This document shows positions 42,626-54,532 of a DNA stretch of 64,000 nucleotides, piece after piece. The stretch covers positions 1,054,001 through 1,118,000 of the forward strand of contig QPFY01000005.1 of assembly GCA_003665825.1 (NCBI GenBank), written 5' to 3'. The notes under the pieces are model-generated. The model was not told the DNA's origin and did not search any database. It worked only from the letters and a program-made list of their open reading frames with translations. Position 1 is the stretch's first letter, and the number at the start of each line of letters is the position of its first letter. The DNA comes from Microbotryum silenes-acaulis. Taxonomy: Eukaryota; Basidiomycota; Microbotryomycetes; Microbotryales; Microbotryaceae. The position numbers were made by a program, and so were the translations under genes.

Positions 42626-43225
42626 AAAAGAATCTTCGCAAGAACGGGTCGGAGATAGAAAGACGATGAGGTGGTGTATGTGTTTTGTGTGTGTTTTTCT
42701 CTCTGGTTAGGGAGTGGTAAGAGTCGCTCGTCGGTGGTGGAATAATCATGGAATGGTCATTCTTCTTGTGGCTTTTTTCTTCCTCTGCGGGGCCGTTTGG
42801 GGACTGCTTTCTTGCATCTGTTCAGGTGGTTTTGCTAGACTGATATCGTGGTCGAAGAGAGTCGGCTTCGAGCCTTCGATTTCGAGATGTGTGTCTGTCT
42901 CCCAACCGGCGAGAGCGATATTCTGGACCGGTGATTTTCTCTGCTGTACGCTTAATGAAAGATACTACTCTGGGTAAGCTGGGATCATCGCGTATTTTGA
43001 ATGCATGGATGTATGAACAACATATACGCGCTGGAGGATATATCCCCGGGCTTGGCCTGGTCCGACCGGCGCGTACGCGCGCGTAAGGAAGTCAAACAGC
43101 CCGAAACACGAATCCGACCACGCGTCGTCGACTCGCGCGACTCGACTTTTGGACCCCCCCCCCCCCCCCCCCCCCCACGTTGAACGAGCCTCGCGAAACG
43201 CTTTCAACGCCGCAACCAACGCGCC
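42626..43225. other. intergenic region with a poly-C tract
   Basis: 600 bp between RIP1 and the methyltransferase gene. A run of 23 C lies at 43154-43176, about 50 bp before the start codon. No gene seen. Confidence 0.5.
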
Positions 43226-46200
43226 ATGGTTCTCCGACGTAGTAGGTCGTCGTGCTCGAACGTCCGATACGTCGAGTCCGACGATGACGACGACGACAAC
43301 GACGATTTCGCACCTCCTCCTTCGACGAAAGCGCCGGGCAAAGGAGGGAATGTTAAGGCGTTGTCGACTGGCGCGAAGGGCAAGGTCAAGTCGCGTCGCG
43401 CTATGGACGACGATGATAGTGATTTTGTCATCGAGGGTGTCGAGGCGGAGGAACAGGATGATGATGATTTCATGATGGATGAGGATCTGCAGGATGAGGA
43501 GGAGGGCGATGGAGCGTCGAGCGTCGAAGAGGACTTTCAGGAGGATGATCTGGTCGTCGTCGAGGTGAGTTGCCTTTGAATTCACGCGACAGAAGGGGTT
43601 ATTGCGCGCCCGGGAAAAGCTCTTGAATAGGAATTGATGGCTGATCTCTCGTGCGTTTGCTCTAACACAGAAGGGTGCAAAAGGATCGAAAGCGGCTGGC
43701 GGTCGCAAGGGTGCCAGCGGCAAGACGTCGCAAAACGTTTATTCTCGCGGCAAGTCGGCACTCAAAGGCGAGGACGGCACCAAAGGCGCTTCGCTCGACG
43801 AGTCATTGCCGCCGATGAGCGACTTGAGCGAAATCTTCTCCGACCTCGTCGGCAAGGTCAAGGACGAGCTTGGTCAAGTCTGCGATCAGCTTGGCAATCG
43901 CAAGCTTCGCGTCGGAACCATGTGCAGGTTCGTACGACTTGTGGGGCGGCGCAGAAGGGTAGCATAATCGCGATCGGATGTTGCCCCGAAGTATAACAAC
44001 TTTTCAATCGGAAAAGTATACTGATAAAACCCTCTGCGTTCTTTCCACAGTGGTACTGAAAGTCCCCTGCTTGCTCTTGGCCTGATTTCCGAGTCACTGG
44101 AAGAATTGACCGGTCGCAAGCTGCAAGTCGAGCACATCTTCTCCTGCGAGATCGAGCCGTTCAAACAGGTCAGTCCAATGGTTTTCGGAATGAAAGCGCG
44201 GGAACACGATGCTGATACCAAACCGAGCAGGCCTACATCGAGCGCAACTTTTCGCCGCCCTTGCTGTTCCGAGATGTGACCGAGCTAGGCGGAGAACAAG
44301 CCAAGACGGCCTACGGAAGTATCGCCGACATCCCGGGCCACATTGACATGCTCGTCGCCGGCACGTCATGTGTCGACTACTCGCCGCTGAACACAAAGCA
44401 AAAGACGATCGACGACCAAGGCGAGTCCGGACGCACGTTTTTCGGCATGCTTGATTACGTCGAGAAGCATCAGCCGCCTATCGTCATCCTCGAGAACGTC
44501 TCGAACGCGCCCTGGGACGAGGTCGTCAAAAAATTCCACAGTATCAAGTACCATGCCGTCTATGTCCGACTTGACACGAAACATTACTACATTCCTCATA
44601 CTCGCTCTCGTGCGTACCTCATCGCCGTGCCCAACTCTTCTGGGGTCGACGTCGTGGAGAAGTGGGCGACGATGATGAAGAAATTTGTGCGACCATGCTC
44701 GTCGCCGCTCGAGGCGTTCTTGTTGCCAACCGATGATCCTCGCATCCATCGAGCGAGGCAAGACCTGTCCAAGATCGCCATGACCAAAGATGGTGTCAAA
44801 CGAGCCCCGACGGATTGGATTCGCTGCGAGGGTCGTCATGCCCAGGCACGAGAGCAAGAGTTCCTCGGCCTGCAACGACCTCTGACGGCATGGAAGGACA
44901 ACGGCGGTGCACCAACGATGCCCGATGGCGCATGGAATGACTGGGCCTCGGCGCAAACGGAACGTGTGTGGGATCTGATGGACATCTCGTACATGCGGCT
45001 GGCGCTCGAGAACACCGATGTATCATACAAGTCGGCGCTGTGGAACCTGTCGCAGAATGTCGATCGGCAAACGTCGAATCCCATCCTAGGCATCTCATCA
45101 TGCTTGACGCCCAACATGATCGCCTACCTCGCGAGTCGCGGCGGACCCATCATCGGTCTTGAAGCGTTGGCCTTACAGGGCTTGCCCATCAACAAATTGC
45201 TGCTGACCCGCGAGAACACGGATCAGCTTGCCGATCTGGCCGGCAACGCTATGTCGTCCACTGTTGTCGGCTCGGCAATCCTAGCCGCGTTATTGGTCGC
45301 TCGCAAGACACTCGGCTCAAACCATCCCGAGTCCAACGAAGATGCGCCCGCTGGGGAGGAAACGGAACGGATTGAATCGGTCGATATTGAGGGGCGCATC
45401 CGCGGTGAGGAGCGCCTTCTGCCTCACCCCGTCGATCTCGCGGCCTTCAATCCCCTGACCGACGGCTTCCTCGAGAGGGCCGCGCAAACGGCGCGCAAGT
45501 GTCTCTGCGAGGGCCGTACGAGCAACACGCCCGATGACGTCGCAATCATGGTGTGCGACGCTTGTGGGCACTCAACCTGTGCGAAGCATGTCGCTCGACC
45601 TGATCATCGCTACCGCGTCGAGACGGGGAAGCGCGCCAGTCCCGACTCGTTCATTGCGGAGCTCAAGGGATTGTTGCCCATGCGCTTTACCCTCGCTGGC
45701 TTTGATCTCAAGTCTCTGCAAGACAAAGTCGCCGACCTTCTGGCAGGGGGTGTTCCTCTCGAAGAGTTGCAGTCGGCCTACTACGAGCGCATCGCCGCGG
45801 CCGTCGATGGGGTCGAGTTCCACTTTTCTGAGTTCGTTCGTCGTCGAGAATGGATCGTCACGTTCGCTGCCGAGGATGCGACGCTGGAACTGCACATCTC
45901 CGCGCATGGCTGTGAATGGCTACTCCGCGTCGCCTGCGAGCGCTCGCTGCCCGTCAACGATCCGCTGCGCAAATTACTCGAGGTGCCGATTGCGCGGAAC
46001 CAACTCTCCCCCACGGCACAGAACCTGCTGGATGGTCAGTGGGAACTCGCAGCTGTGATCGATGGAGCTGGAAAGGGGAAGCAGGCCTTCAGCATCGACA
46101 TCGAGGTCGTAGGCGACATGGTCCCTTCCTGGCGAGCGCGCATGGGACTCGTCGACTTCCTCGGCGAGAAGAACCATGACGGAGTCGAGATCGCACCCTC

Positions 46201-49200
46201 GGAAAAGAGACCCCATCGTATGCGGGTCAAGATGTCAGAAACCATCACTCCATTGGTAGACCGATCGCTCGACGGTCTCTACGAACTCGAGGCCGAGTGT
46301 GGCACGGCATGCCAGTCCTTGTATCGTCGCATCGAGCCCGTCGAGTCGAAGCCATTGTACTTCTTCTTCGACCCGACGCGCTTCGGAACGGCCGACATTG
46401 ATTCCTTCGTGTTTTCCGACGATTGCGAACGGCTCGAATACGGCGAGCACCGCAACAAGCTCGCCACGCTCGCGCCTTCGTGGCGCTTGCCTGGCACGTT
46501 CCCTACGGTTTCTCAACAATCACAGATCCGAGTGGCCAAAGCTGAAGCCCTCGCGAGTTCTGGAACCATAACCGTCTCGCTTCCGACTATGTGGACACCT
46601 CTGCCTGGATCCCACATCGTTCACGAGAAGGTGGACCGTGTAGATGCGACCTTTTCGACTTTGTCGACGACGTTCGAGTTGACCGCCGATGCGGTGGCAT
46701 GCTCGTTCGCTGACAATCTTCTGGTCGCCCGAGTCGAGCAAGCACCGCCGGCGAGGAAGCTCAAATGGGCAACGGAAGAGTGGCACGAGGTCGATCTGCA
46801 CCATGAGGGACCCGAGGTGTTCTCCAAGATCTCGTGGATGCTCACCAAGATCCCGGCATGGGATGCCCTGCGAGAGTGGCAACACATCACCGGAGAGGTG
46901 AGCTCAGGTTGCAACTCACGGGATTGCTGTCTGCGCAGTCAGTGATTGACAAGTTCTTACACCACCTACAGCTCGAAATGGACTGCCAAGCCTGCTGCCC
47001 TCCAGCTCCCATGATTCATTGGGTCAAGCGCTCCGAGCAAAAGGCCAAGTTGCTTCAAGTTTCGATCGTCGCAGTCGAGGACGGTCAACAAGCGGCCCAG
47101 TTCGAGCGAGCCCTCAAGGCGAGACCCTCGCCTTTGCTCGTCCACACTCGTCAGACAGCAACGCATTTCGAGTTCCGCATCGGACTCAACGCCGCCACGC
47201 TCGCGCATCGTGCTCTCGGGACTTTGCCCGTCAATCGCTTGCACACCTACGAGATGAGCGAGCCGACCGTCATTTGGCGTCTGAAGTCGTCGAACGGCGT
47301 CGAGCTCGGCTACGGCAAAGACGGCGAGCCGACCGAGTTCTCTATCCCTTCCAACGACGCTGACGTGATGGCCGATCAACCCCCTCATTTCAAGGTCTTC
47401 CAACTGCGCAACGAGCAACGTCGATCTTTGCAATGGATGATCGAGCAAGAGGCCAACCCTCGTCCCTGGGTCGAGGAAGAAGTTGCCGAAGCCATCCTGC
47501 CCCAACTTGGCTGGCAGGCCGAGGCCAAGGCTTCGCGCGAAGTGACGGTCCGAGGTGGTGTCTTGGCCGACGCGGTTGGTTACGGCAAGACGGCTATCAC
47601 GATCGCCTTGATATCCGCTCGTTTAGGCCAGACTGAGCTGCCTGTCGAAACGGATCGAATTGCCGTCAAGGCGACGCTCATCGTCGTTCCTGCTCATTTG
47701 ACCTCTCAATGGCCGTCCGAGATTGAAAAGTTCACCCAGGGTGCCAACCAAAACTTTGAGCTGCTCACCGTCAAGGATCTCAATGATCTGCGCCGCAAGA
47801 CGATCGAAGACTTCCGCAAAGCCGACATCATTCTCGTCGCCGAGACCGTGTTCAACTCTCCTCTCTACTGGCCACAGCTGTGAGTGACGATCACCGGAGA
47901 AGGTTGCTAAACTCATCTTGGATCACTGATGCCGTCTTGGGTCGCGGATTTAGTGGAGACTGGAGTGCCAGTGAACGAGGCGTCAAATACGACAAGAACG
48001 CCGGTCGATACTTCCGCACCTGCGTCAACCAAACCGTGGCTGCTCTGCCCGCCCAAGTCGAAAAGCTGCTCAACAACGACGCCAAGGGCGTCTTCGACTC
48101 CATCAAAGCCGCCCGGAAGGCACGTGACCAAATCAAGGATCTCGTCGATGAGCCTTCGAAGCGTCCAAAAGGACAGGCCGCTGTCTTTGCCAAAGAAGCG
48201 GCCGAGTTCCTCGAAAAGCGGGATGGCAAGAAGCCTCAGGCTAAGCAGGAGCTCAAAGTCAAGAAAGATCTCGAGAAGAAGGTCGAAGCCGATCCGTGGA
48301 ACCTTGGCTCGAAGGACACCCAGAATAATTGGGAACAGATGACTTCGCCTCCGTTGTCAATCTTTTCGTATGAGCGTATCGTCATTGATGAGTTCACTTA
48401 CACGGATGGGCCTCAGCTCGCTGCCGTTCATGCGATCCGTGCTCGATCGCGATGGATCCTGTCGGGCACGCCTCCGTTGGAGACTTTTGCTCAGGTCAAG
48501 GCGTCAGTGCCTTTGCCCGGTTCTCGCCTTAGTATGTCCTTGCTTACGTGCTGCTTGTTTGCTCTACAACAGCATCGCCAACCTCCTCCACGTTCATCTC
48601 GGAGTCGACGACGAAAGCGAGTTCCAAGGCGGATCCAACGGCGCGCGATACAAGGAAAAAACCGCGGCCGAACAATTCCATTCCTTCCGAGACGTGCACA
48701 CCGTCGGGTGGCACAAGAACCGTGATCGGATCGCGCAGAAATTCCTCGATCAATTCGCTCGTCAGAATTGGGCCGACACAACAACGATCTCGTATTCGGA
48801 TAGCATCAAGATGATTGACTTGCCGGCGGCGGAGATGGCTATCTACCGAGAACTCGAGCATCATCTGCTCGCTTTGTCGAACGATCTGTAAGGCATTGAT
48901 TGCTCCTGATCTCGGGCGTTCGGGGATAAAGACACTGACTCCAGGTGCGAGTTGCTCGATGCAGTGGCAAGATTCAGCGTATCAAGAAGGAGAAGCGTGG
49001 CGATCGAGAGGTTCGCCTGTCGGAGGCACTCGGCAACAGCAAATCGCCTGAAGAAGTGAGCTGTCCCCGTCAAATCCGAGCCATTGTTCGGTGCGCTTTT
49101 TTGACTCAGAGTTATCTTACCGAACCAGGCCTTACTCAAGCGCTGCTCGCATTTCTCAATGGACATCGAGGAATACGACGATTCCGTCAAACACATTGGT

Positions 49201-51844
49201 GCACTACACGTCTGCGAGCGAATTCTGGCCAAGCGTGTCGCCCAGCTCACGTCGTGCGAGGAGCAGTTCTTGCAACTCGTCAATACCTGTGCGGCACAAC
49301 AACGTTGGCTTGACAAGCATGGGTATTACAAGGGATCTTTTGGCATCAAGGGGTCGGAGCCTCAGCACTTCAAGATGTTCCTCCAGACGGTGAGCAGAAA
49401 TGATACTTCGAAGTATCAGCTCTGTGACCTTTGCTGACATGTTGTCCGCTTGTCGTTCGTTCCAGGTATTTGGCAAATCTCAAGACGAGGAAGGATCCGA
49501 AGCCATCAAGACCTTCTGCAAAATGGTTGGCTGTTCCGAGTCCGGCGAGATCAGCAAAATCGCCCCCGAAGGAGCTCCCGAACCAACGGACATGGGTGCC
49601 TTCCTCACCAAGAACGGCCAAACATGGGACGACGAGAAGCACCGTGCTATCGCAGGGAAGAAGATTCCCGAGGAGGATTACCGCAAGTCAAAGACCTGGA
49701 TCTTGCGTCAGAACGTCTCGGCTGTCGAACGTCTGCGAAAGGAAGTCATCGGACGCTATCGCTCGCGTCGCTACTTTCAATGTGTGCGGAACGTTCAGCG
49801 CTCCAAAGACAACTCGTACGAAGGGATCACCTTGCTTTCGTGCTGTGGTCATTCAGGCCCGAGCGACGAAATTGAACGTCTCGTCATCAATCAAGCTCAA
49901 CCGCAGTGCATCGAACCCAAATGCGATGCTCGCGTAAGCAGGAATAACTTCGTTCGTGCTGAAACCCTCGGCGTCGATCGCTCAAGCGGGACTTTCGGAG
50001 TCAAGCTCGAGACGTTGGTCAGGCTCATCTTGGAGAAGGTGCCCAAGGACGATCGGGTGCTGGTCTTTGTGCAGTTCGAAGATTTGTTCGCCAAGACGAG
50101 GGAGGCGCTTGAGGCTTATGGGATCAAGACGGCTGTTGTAGAGGGAACAGCCAAGCAGAAGGGGACGACGTTGCACAATTTTCAGGATCCCGACAATCAT
50201 AGCCATCGGGTGCTGTTGCTGCAGGTGACGGACAAGTCGGCATCAGGTAAGTGTCTCATGCACGTATAGGTTCGGCGGTAGTGGATTAACATGACCATTG
50301 TCGTGCGGCGCAGGTGCGAATTTGACCGTGGCAAACTGGGCGTTTTTCGTCTCGCCGTTGCACACCGACACTACGCAAGAGTACAAGGCTTTCGAAACGC
50401 AAGCGATCGGTCGCATTCGTCGGTGAGTCACCATCGCCCCATAATTGTTGCTCTGGTAGCTTTCTGAGGTTGGCTCTGCTCCCCTTGCACAGCTACGGTC
50501 AAACCAAGGCCGTCAGCATCTTCCGCTTGTTGACTCGCTCCACAATCGATGTGGAGACTTTCGAGCAACGTACCGGCAAGATTGTTGAAAAACTCGTGGC
50601 CGAGCAAGAGCCGCTCGAGCTGAGCGATGTCGCTCACCCCAAGACCCAGGAGTTCGAAGAGATGGTCGCTGAAGTGAGTGATCGATCAAGATATGTTGCT
50701 CGTGGACCCGAGCTTACCATCATCCTGCGCTTTGCCTGAGCAGAGGAGTCGTGGCGGTGGAAATCGTGCCATCGCTCCCCTTGTGACCAAACAAGTCAAG
50801 AAAGCCAGGCCCGTCACCGCGCCCCAGAAGTCACGAAGCTCCACGAACAGCAAGGGCAAAGGCAAAGGCAAAGCGCGACGAAACAGTTTCAGCGAAGACG
50901 ACCTATCCGACCTATCCGACCTACCGGTCATCGTGCTCTCAGATGATGACGTACCCGACGTCGATAGTGAAGCCGACCAAGCCGATCTTGAGAGCTTGTT
51001 GGTTGGGACTAGTAGGCCTTCGAGCTTGAAGAAGAGGACTACGGCTTCGTCGGTGACGCACCGACGATCGACGGTCGCTTGGTCTGATCAAGTTGTCGAT
51101 GATGAGGATGACGAAGATGACGATGATGAACCTGTCTCGTTGAGCAGTAGTGTGAGTTCAAATTTGCTCCAGTCTAGACCTTCTTCCGTCCTGATCCGAA
51201 GTCTTGACTCGGTTCCGCAGCGGCGGAGTAGCGGCAGACTTCGTCGGCCGGACATTAAAAGCCGGACATCGATCACTCTGTTGGATGGCAAGAATGACAC
51301 CATGGATGAAGATGAGCCCGAGGCCCGACCGGCTGTGGTCGAGTTGCCTGTTACGGCCAACGTTCCCGTGGTCAAGACCCAAGTTCCTGCCAAGCGACCT
51401 CGCAGAACCGACGCCGCCAGCAGCAATTCATCACCGGCGACAGAGGCCTCCGCATCGAGGGCCACTCGAAGCATTCTAGACAAGACAACACCTTCTCGAC
51501 CAATGAAGAGGCGACAGACGTTCGAGCTCGTAGTTCCCTTCCGCAGACTGCCGTCGTCGCCGGTCAAGAGTCAAGAAGCTGCGCGCCTTACATCGTCCCC
51601 CCTCAAGTCATGCAGTGCTCTTGCTCAAGCCTTGAACGTTAATCTACTCCAAGCTCCTGCGATGCTGAAAAATCCATCAACATCAGGGACCCCCGAAACG
51701 GCGACTTCGGTGGCTTCGGCTCCTGAATCGCCGGAAGAGATGGCCGAAGCCGAGGCGCTTGACAAGATCGTCGCTGAGCGTCGTGGGTTGACAACGGATT
51801 CCTCGATGACGGAAGGGGAGGCGGAGCTGTGGAAGGATATGTAA
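43226..51844 (+). CDS. DNMT5-type cytosine DNA methyltransferase fused to SNF2 ATPase
   Basis: An 8.6-kb gene of about 15 exons, roughly 2,500 residues. After an acidic, Asp/Glu-rich N-terminus of ~115 residues and a basic linker comes the methyltransferase: GTMCSGTESPLLALGL (motif I), FSCEIEPFKQAYIERNF, MLVAGTSCVDYSPLN (motif IV with the catalytic Cys), VILENVSNAPW (VI), HTRSRAYLIAV (VIII) and LAGNAMSSTVVGSA (X). A Cys-rich patch (CLCEG...CDACGHSTC) follows. The SNF2 part has LADAVGYGKTAITIAL (I), TLIVVPAHLTSQW (Ia), VIDEFTY in place of DEAH (II), SRWILSGTPP (III), an insert with C...CCGHSG...C (RING-like), DRVLVFVQFEDL and QAIGRIRRYGQT (VI). In Cryptococcus, Dnmt5 is an ATP-dependent maintenance CG methyltransferase. 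The C-terminal ~380 residues are disordered, ending GEAELWKDM. Confidence 0.92.
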
Positions 51845-52091
51845 TTTGGTTTGGCCTAGTCTTTCTTTCGGTTAGTATCTCGGAATCTGGATAAGGTGTC
51901 GGTTCGGATTCGGTGTTCCTTGTTGTAATTGCATTTAAACTCGTTCGTGCCGGTTCGCTCACTGCAAGCTGGGTGTATGCGCTTTCCACGTCGCGGCCCC
52001 TCGTCGCTGGCGCCTTTGGCCGCGCGCGGCTCTTGAGCTTTGCGCCGTCACTCACACCTCGATCGATCATCCATTCATCCATTCATCCATC

Positions 52092-54407
52092 ATGGCTGCG
52101 TCCCACACAAGCACCACATCGCCCGCTCTCGCAGCAGAGGGCAAGAAACGCAAGAGGAAACGACCCAACAAGACTGGCGGTGATAAATCAGAGGCGCCAA
52201 CTGCTACTTCCGCTTCAGCCGTGGCTTCGACTTCGTCGTCGGGCAGCGCTGCGAAGGCCGCTTCCAAGCCGACTCCGACGCCGGTCAACGACGAGGATGT
52301 CGAGCCGTACATTGACGAGCACTATCAAGTCATGGAGGAGGGCGAGAAGATCAAGAAGAACAAGACCAAGGCACTGGATGCTGGGGGGGGTGCACCGATC
52401 GGCTTCGAAACGGATCAGCCACCGTCGGGCGCCTCTTCGCAGCCAGCAGCAGCGGGCCACGGCGATCCGCTCGCTCTCATGACCGGCACCGCTCAGCCCG
52501 TCGCACCGATCCCAACCGCCTTTTCGACTTTGGATCTCTCCCTCGGGACCAAGAAGGCTATCGACGGGATGGGCTTCACCAACATGACCGAGGTACAGGC
52601 CAGGACGATCCCTCCGTTGCTCGCCGGCCGAGACGTGTTGGGTGCCGCCAAGACCGGTTCGGGTAAGACGTTGGCTTTCCTTATCCCTGCCGTGGAGATG
52701 CTCAACAAGCTCAAGTTCAAGCCTAGGAACGGTCAGTAGTGCGATCTTGTGCGCAAGCTAGAACTTCCCATTCTGATCAGAATTCTCCGTCTCGCTCACA
52801 GGTACCGGAGCGATTGTCGTTTCGCCGACTCGGGAACTGGCGTTGCAGATCTTTGGAGTCGCCAAGGAGCTGTGCGAACATCATAACCAGACTTTCGCCA
52901 TCGTTATGGGGGGTGCGAACCGCAAGGCCGAGGCTGAGAAGCTCGTCAAGGGCGTCAACCTCTTGATCGCTACTCCCGGTCGATTGCTCGATCATTTGCA
53001 GGTCAGTAAGAGCGAACCTCAAGTTCACAATAGACCAGCAGTTCATCACATGCTCTAATATGCTCGCAGAACACCAAAGGATTCGTCTTCAACAACCTCA
53101 AGGCGTTGGTCATTGACGAGGCTGATCGAATTCTCGAAATCGGATTCGAGGATGAAATGAGACAAATCATTAGCATTCTTCCCAAGGGTCAGTTTACCAC
53201 ATGTTCCAGCGACCGATGACATGGAAGAGATTACTGATCGAAGCTCACACCCACCGTGGCCACAGAGAACCGACAATCGATGCTCTTCTCGGCGACCCAA
53301 ACGACCAAAGTCACCGACCTGGCTCGCATGTCGCTACGACCCGGTCCCCTCTACATCAACGTCGACTCGCACCGCGACACTTCGACCGCGGAGAACCTCG
53401 AACAAGGCTACGTCGTCTGCGACAGTGACAAGCGCTTCTTGTTGCTGTTCACCTTCTTGCGCAAGAACCTCAAGAAGAAGGTCATTGTTTTTTTCTCGAG
53501 TTGCAAGTCGGTGCAGTACCATGGTGAACTGCTCAACTACATCGACGTGCCCGTTTTGGACTTGCATGTGAGTCCGCTGTACCCGAAGTTTTGCATGGGT
53601 TTCGCAACGCTGAATCTTGAGATGCACTGATTCGAACAGGGCAAACAAAAGCAACAGAAGCGCACCAACACCTTTTTCGAATTCTGCAATGCGCCCACGG
53701 GGATCCTGCTCTGCACCGACGTCGCCGCGCGAGGCTTGGACATCCCTAAAGTCGATTGGATCATCCAATTCGACCCTCCCGATGATCCGCGCGACTACAT
53801 CCATCGCGTGGGACGTACAGCCCGAGCAGGCAAACAAGGTCGATCGCTCCTCTTCCTCCTCCCCTCGGAATTGGGGTTCCTTCGTTTCCTCAAAGCCGCT
53901 AAAGTCCCTTTGAACGAATACGCTTTCCCACCCGAAAAAATCGCCAACGTTCAAACGCAATTGGAGAAGTTGATCTCGAAGAATTATTACCTCCACCAAA
54001 GTGCGAGGGATGGGTTCAGGGCTTATATTCAAAGTTATGCGAGTTATTCGTTGAAGACGATCTTTGATGTCGCCGCGTTGGATTTGGCCAAGGTCGCGAA
54101 AGCGTTTGGATTTCAGAGTCCTCCGAGTGTGAATATCAATATTGGGAGTGGGATCAAGGGGAAGAAGAGGAAGGATTCCAAGAGGGGGGGAAGTGACGAG
54201 GAAAGTGAGGATGAGGAGGGAGAAGATGAGGATGAGGATCTGGATCAGGTTTCGAGGAGGAACAAGGTCGCGAGTGTGCGAAGGGGTGGGAATGGGCAAG
54301 ATAAGAGGCGAGAGCTTGAAGGGAACCACAAGGTCGAGAAGGACTTTTATCGCGAGGGGAGGGAGAAAAAGGCTAGGACCGAGCAGGGCAAGCAGTGGAG
54401 TCGGTGA
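52092..54407 (+). CDS. HAS1: DEAD-box RNA helicase HAS1
   Basis: Five exons (52092-52731, 52802-53001, 53070-53187, 53266-53567, 53640-54407) give 675 residues. A basic, Ala/Ser-rich N-terminal extension precedes [19 protein letters not shown] (Q motif), [16 protein letters not shown] (I), SPTRELALQ (Ia), [11 protein letters not shown] (Ib), [15 protein letters not shown] (II), FSATQT (III), ARGLDIP (V) and [10 protein letters not shown] (VI). After motif [24 protein letters not shown] and [23 protein letters not shown] are specific to the HAS1/DDX18 group. The C-terminus is acidic then basic. It acts in the nucleolus in 60S (and 40S) ribosome assembly. Convergent with the adaptin gene, with a gap of only 125 bp. 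Confidence 0.95.
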
Positions 54408-54532
54408 TCGTTCGTTGGAGGTCCCTCTGATCTTTTCTGGTGTGCATTCGGTATAATGTTCGTGGCTTGTAATACAATGTTCTCTCACTGCATGATAAAC
54501 GGGTATGGTGTCACAGAAAGCGAAACCAGAGC

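Noticed and set aside
43092..43313. Gly-rich minus-strand ORF across the poly-C tract
   Set aside because: Homopolymer artefact upstream of the methyltransferase gene.
45534..46058. 174-codon Ser/Arg-rich frame within the methyltransferase gene
   Set aside because: Alternate frame of a well-supported DNMT5 exon.
53334..54488. 384-codon minus-strand ORF opposite HAS1
   Set aside because: Complete overlap with conserved DEAD-box coding sequence; its composition mirrors the sense codons.
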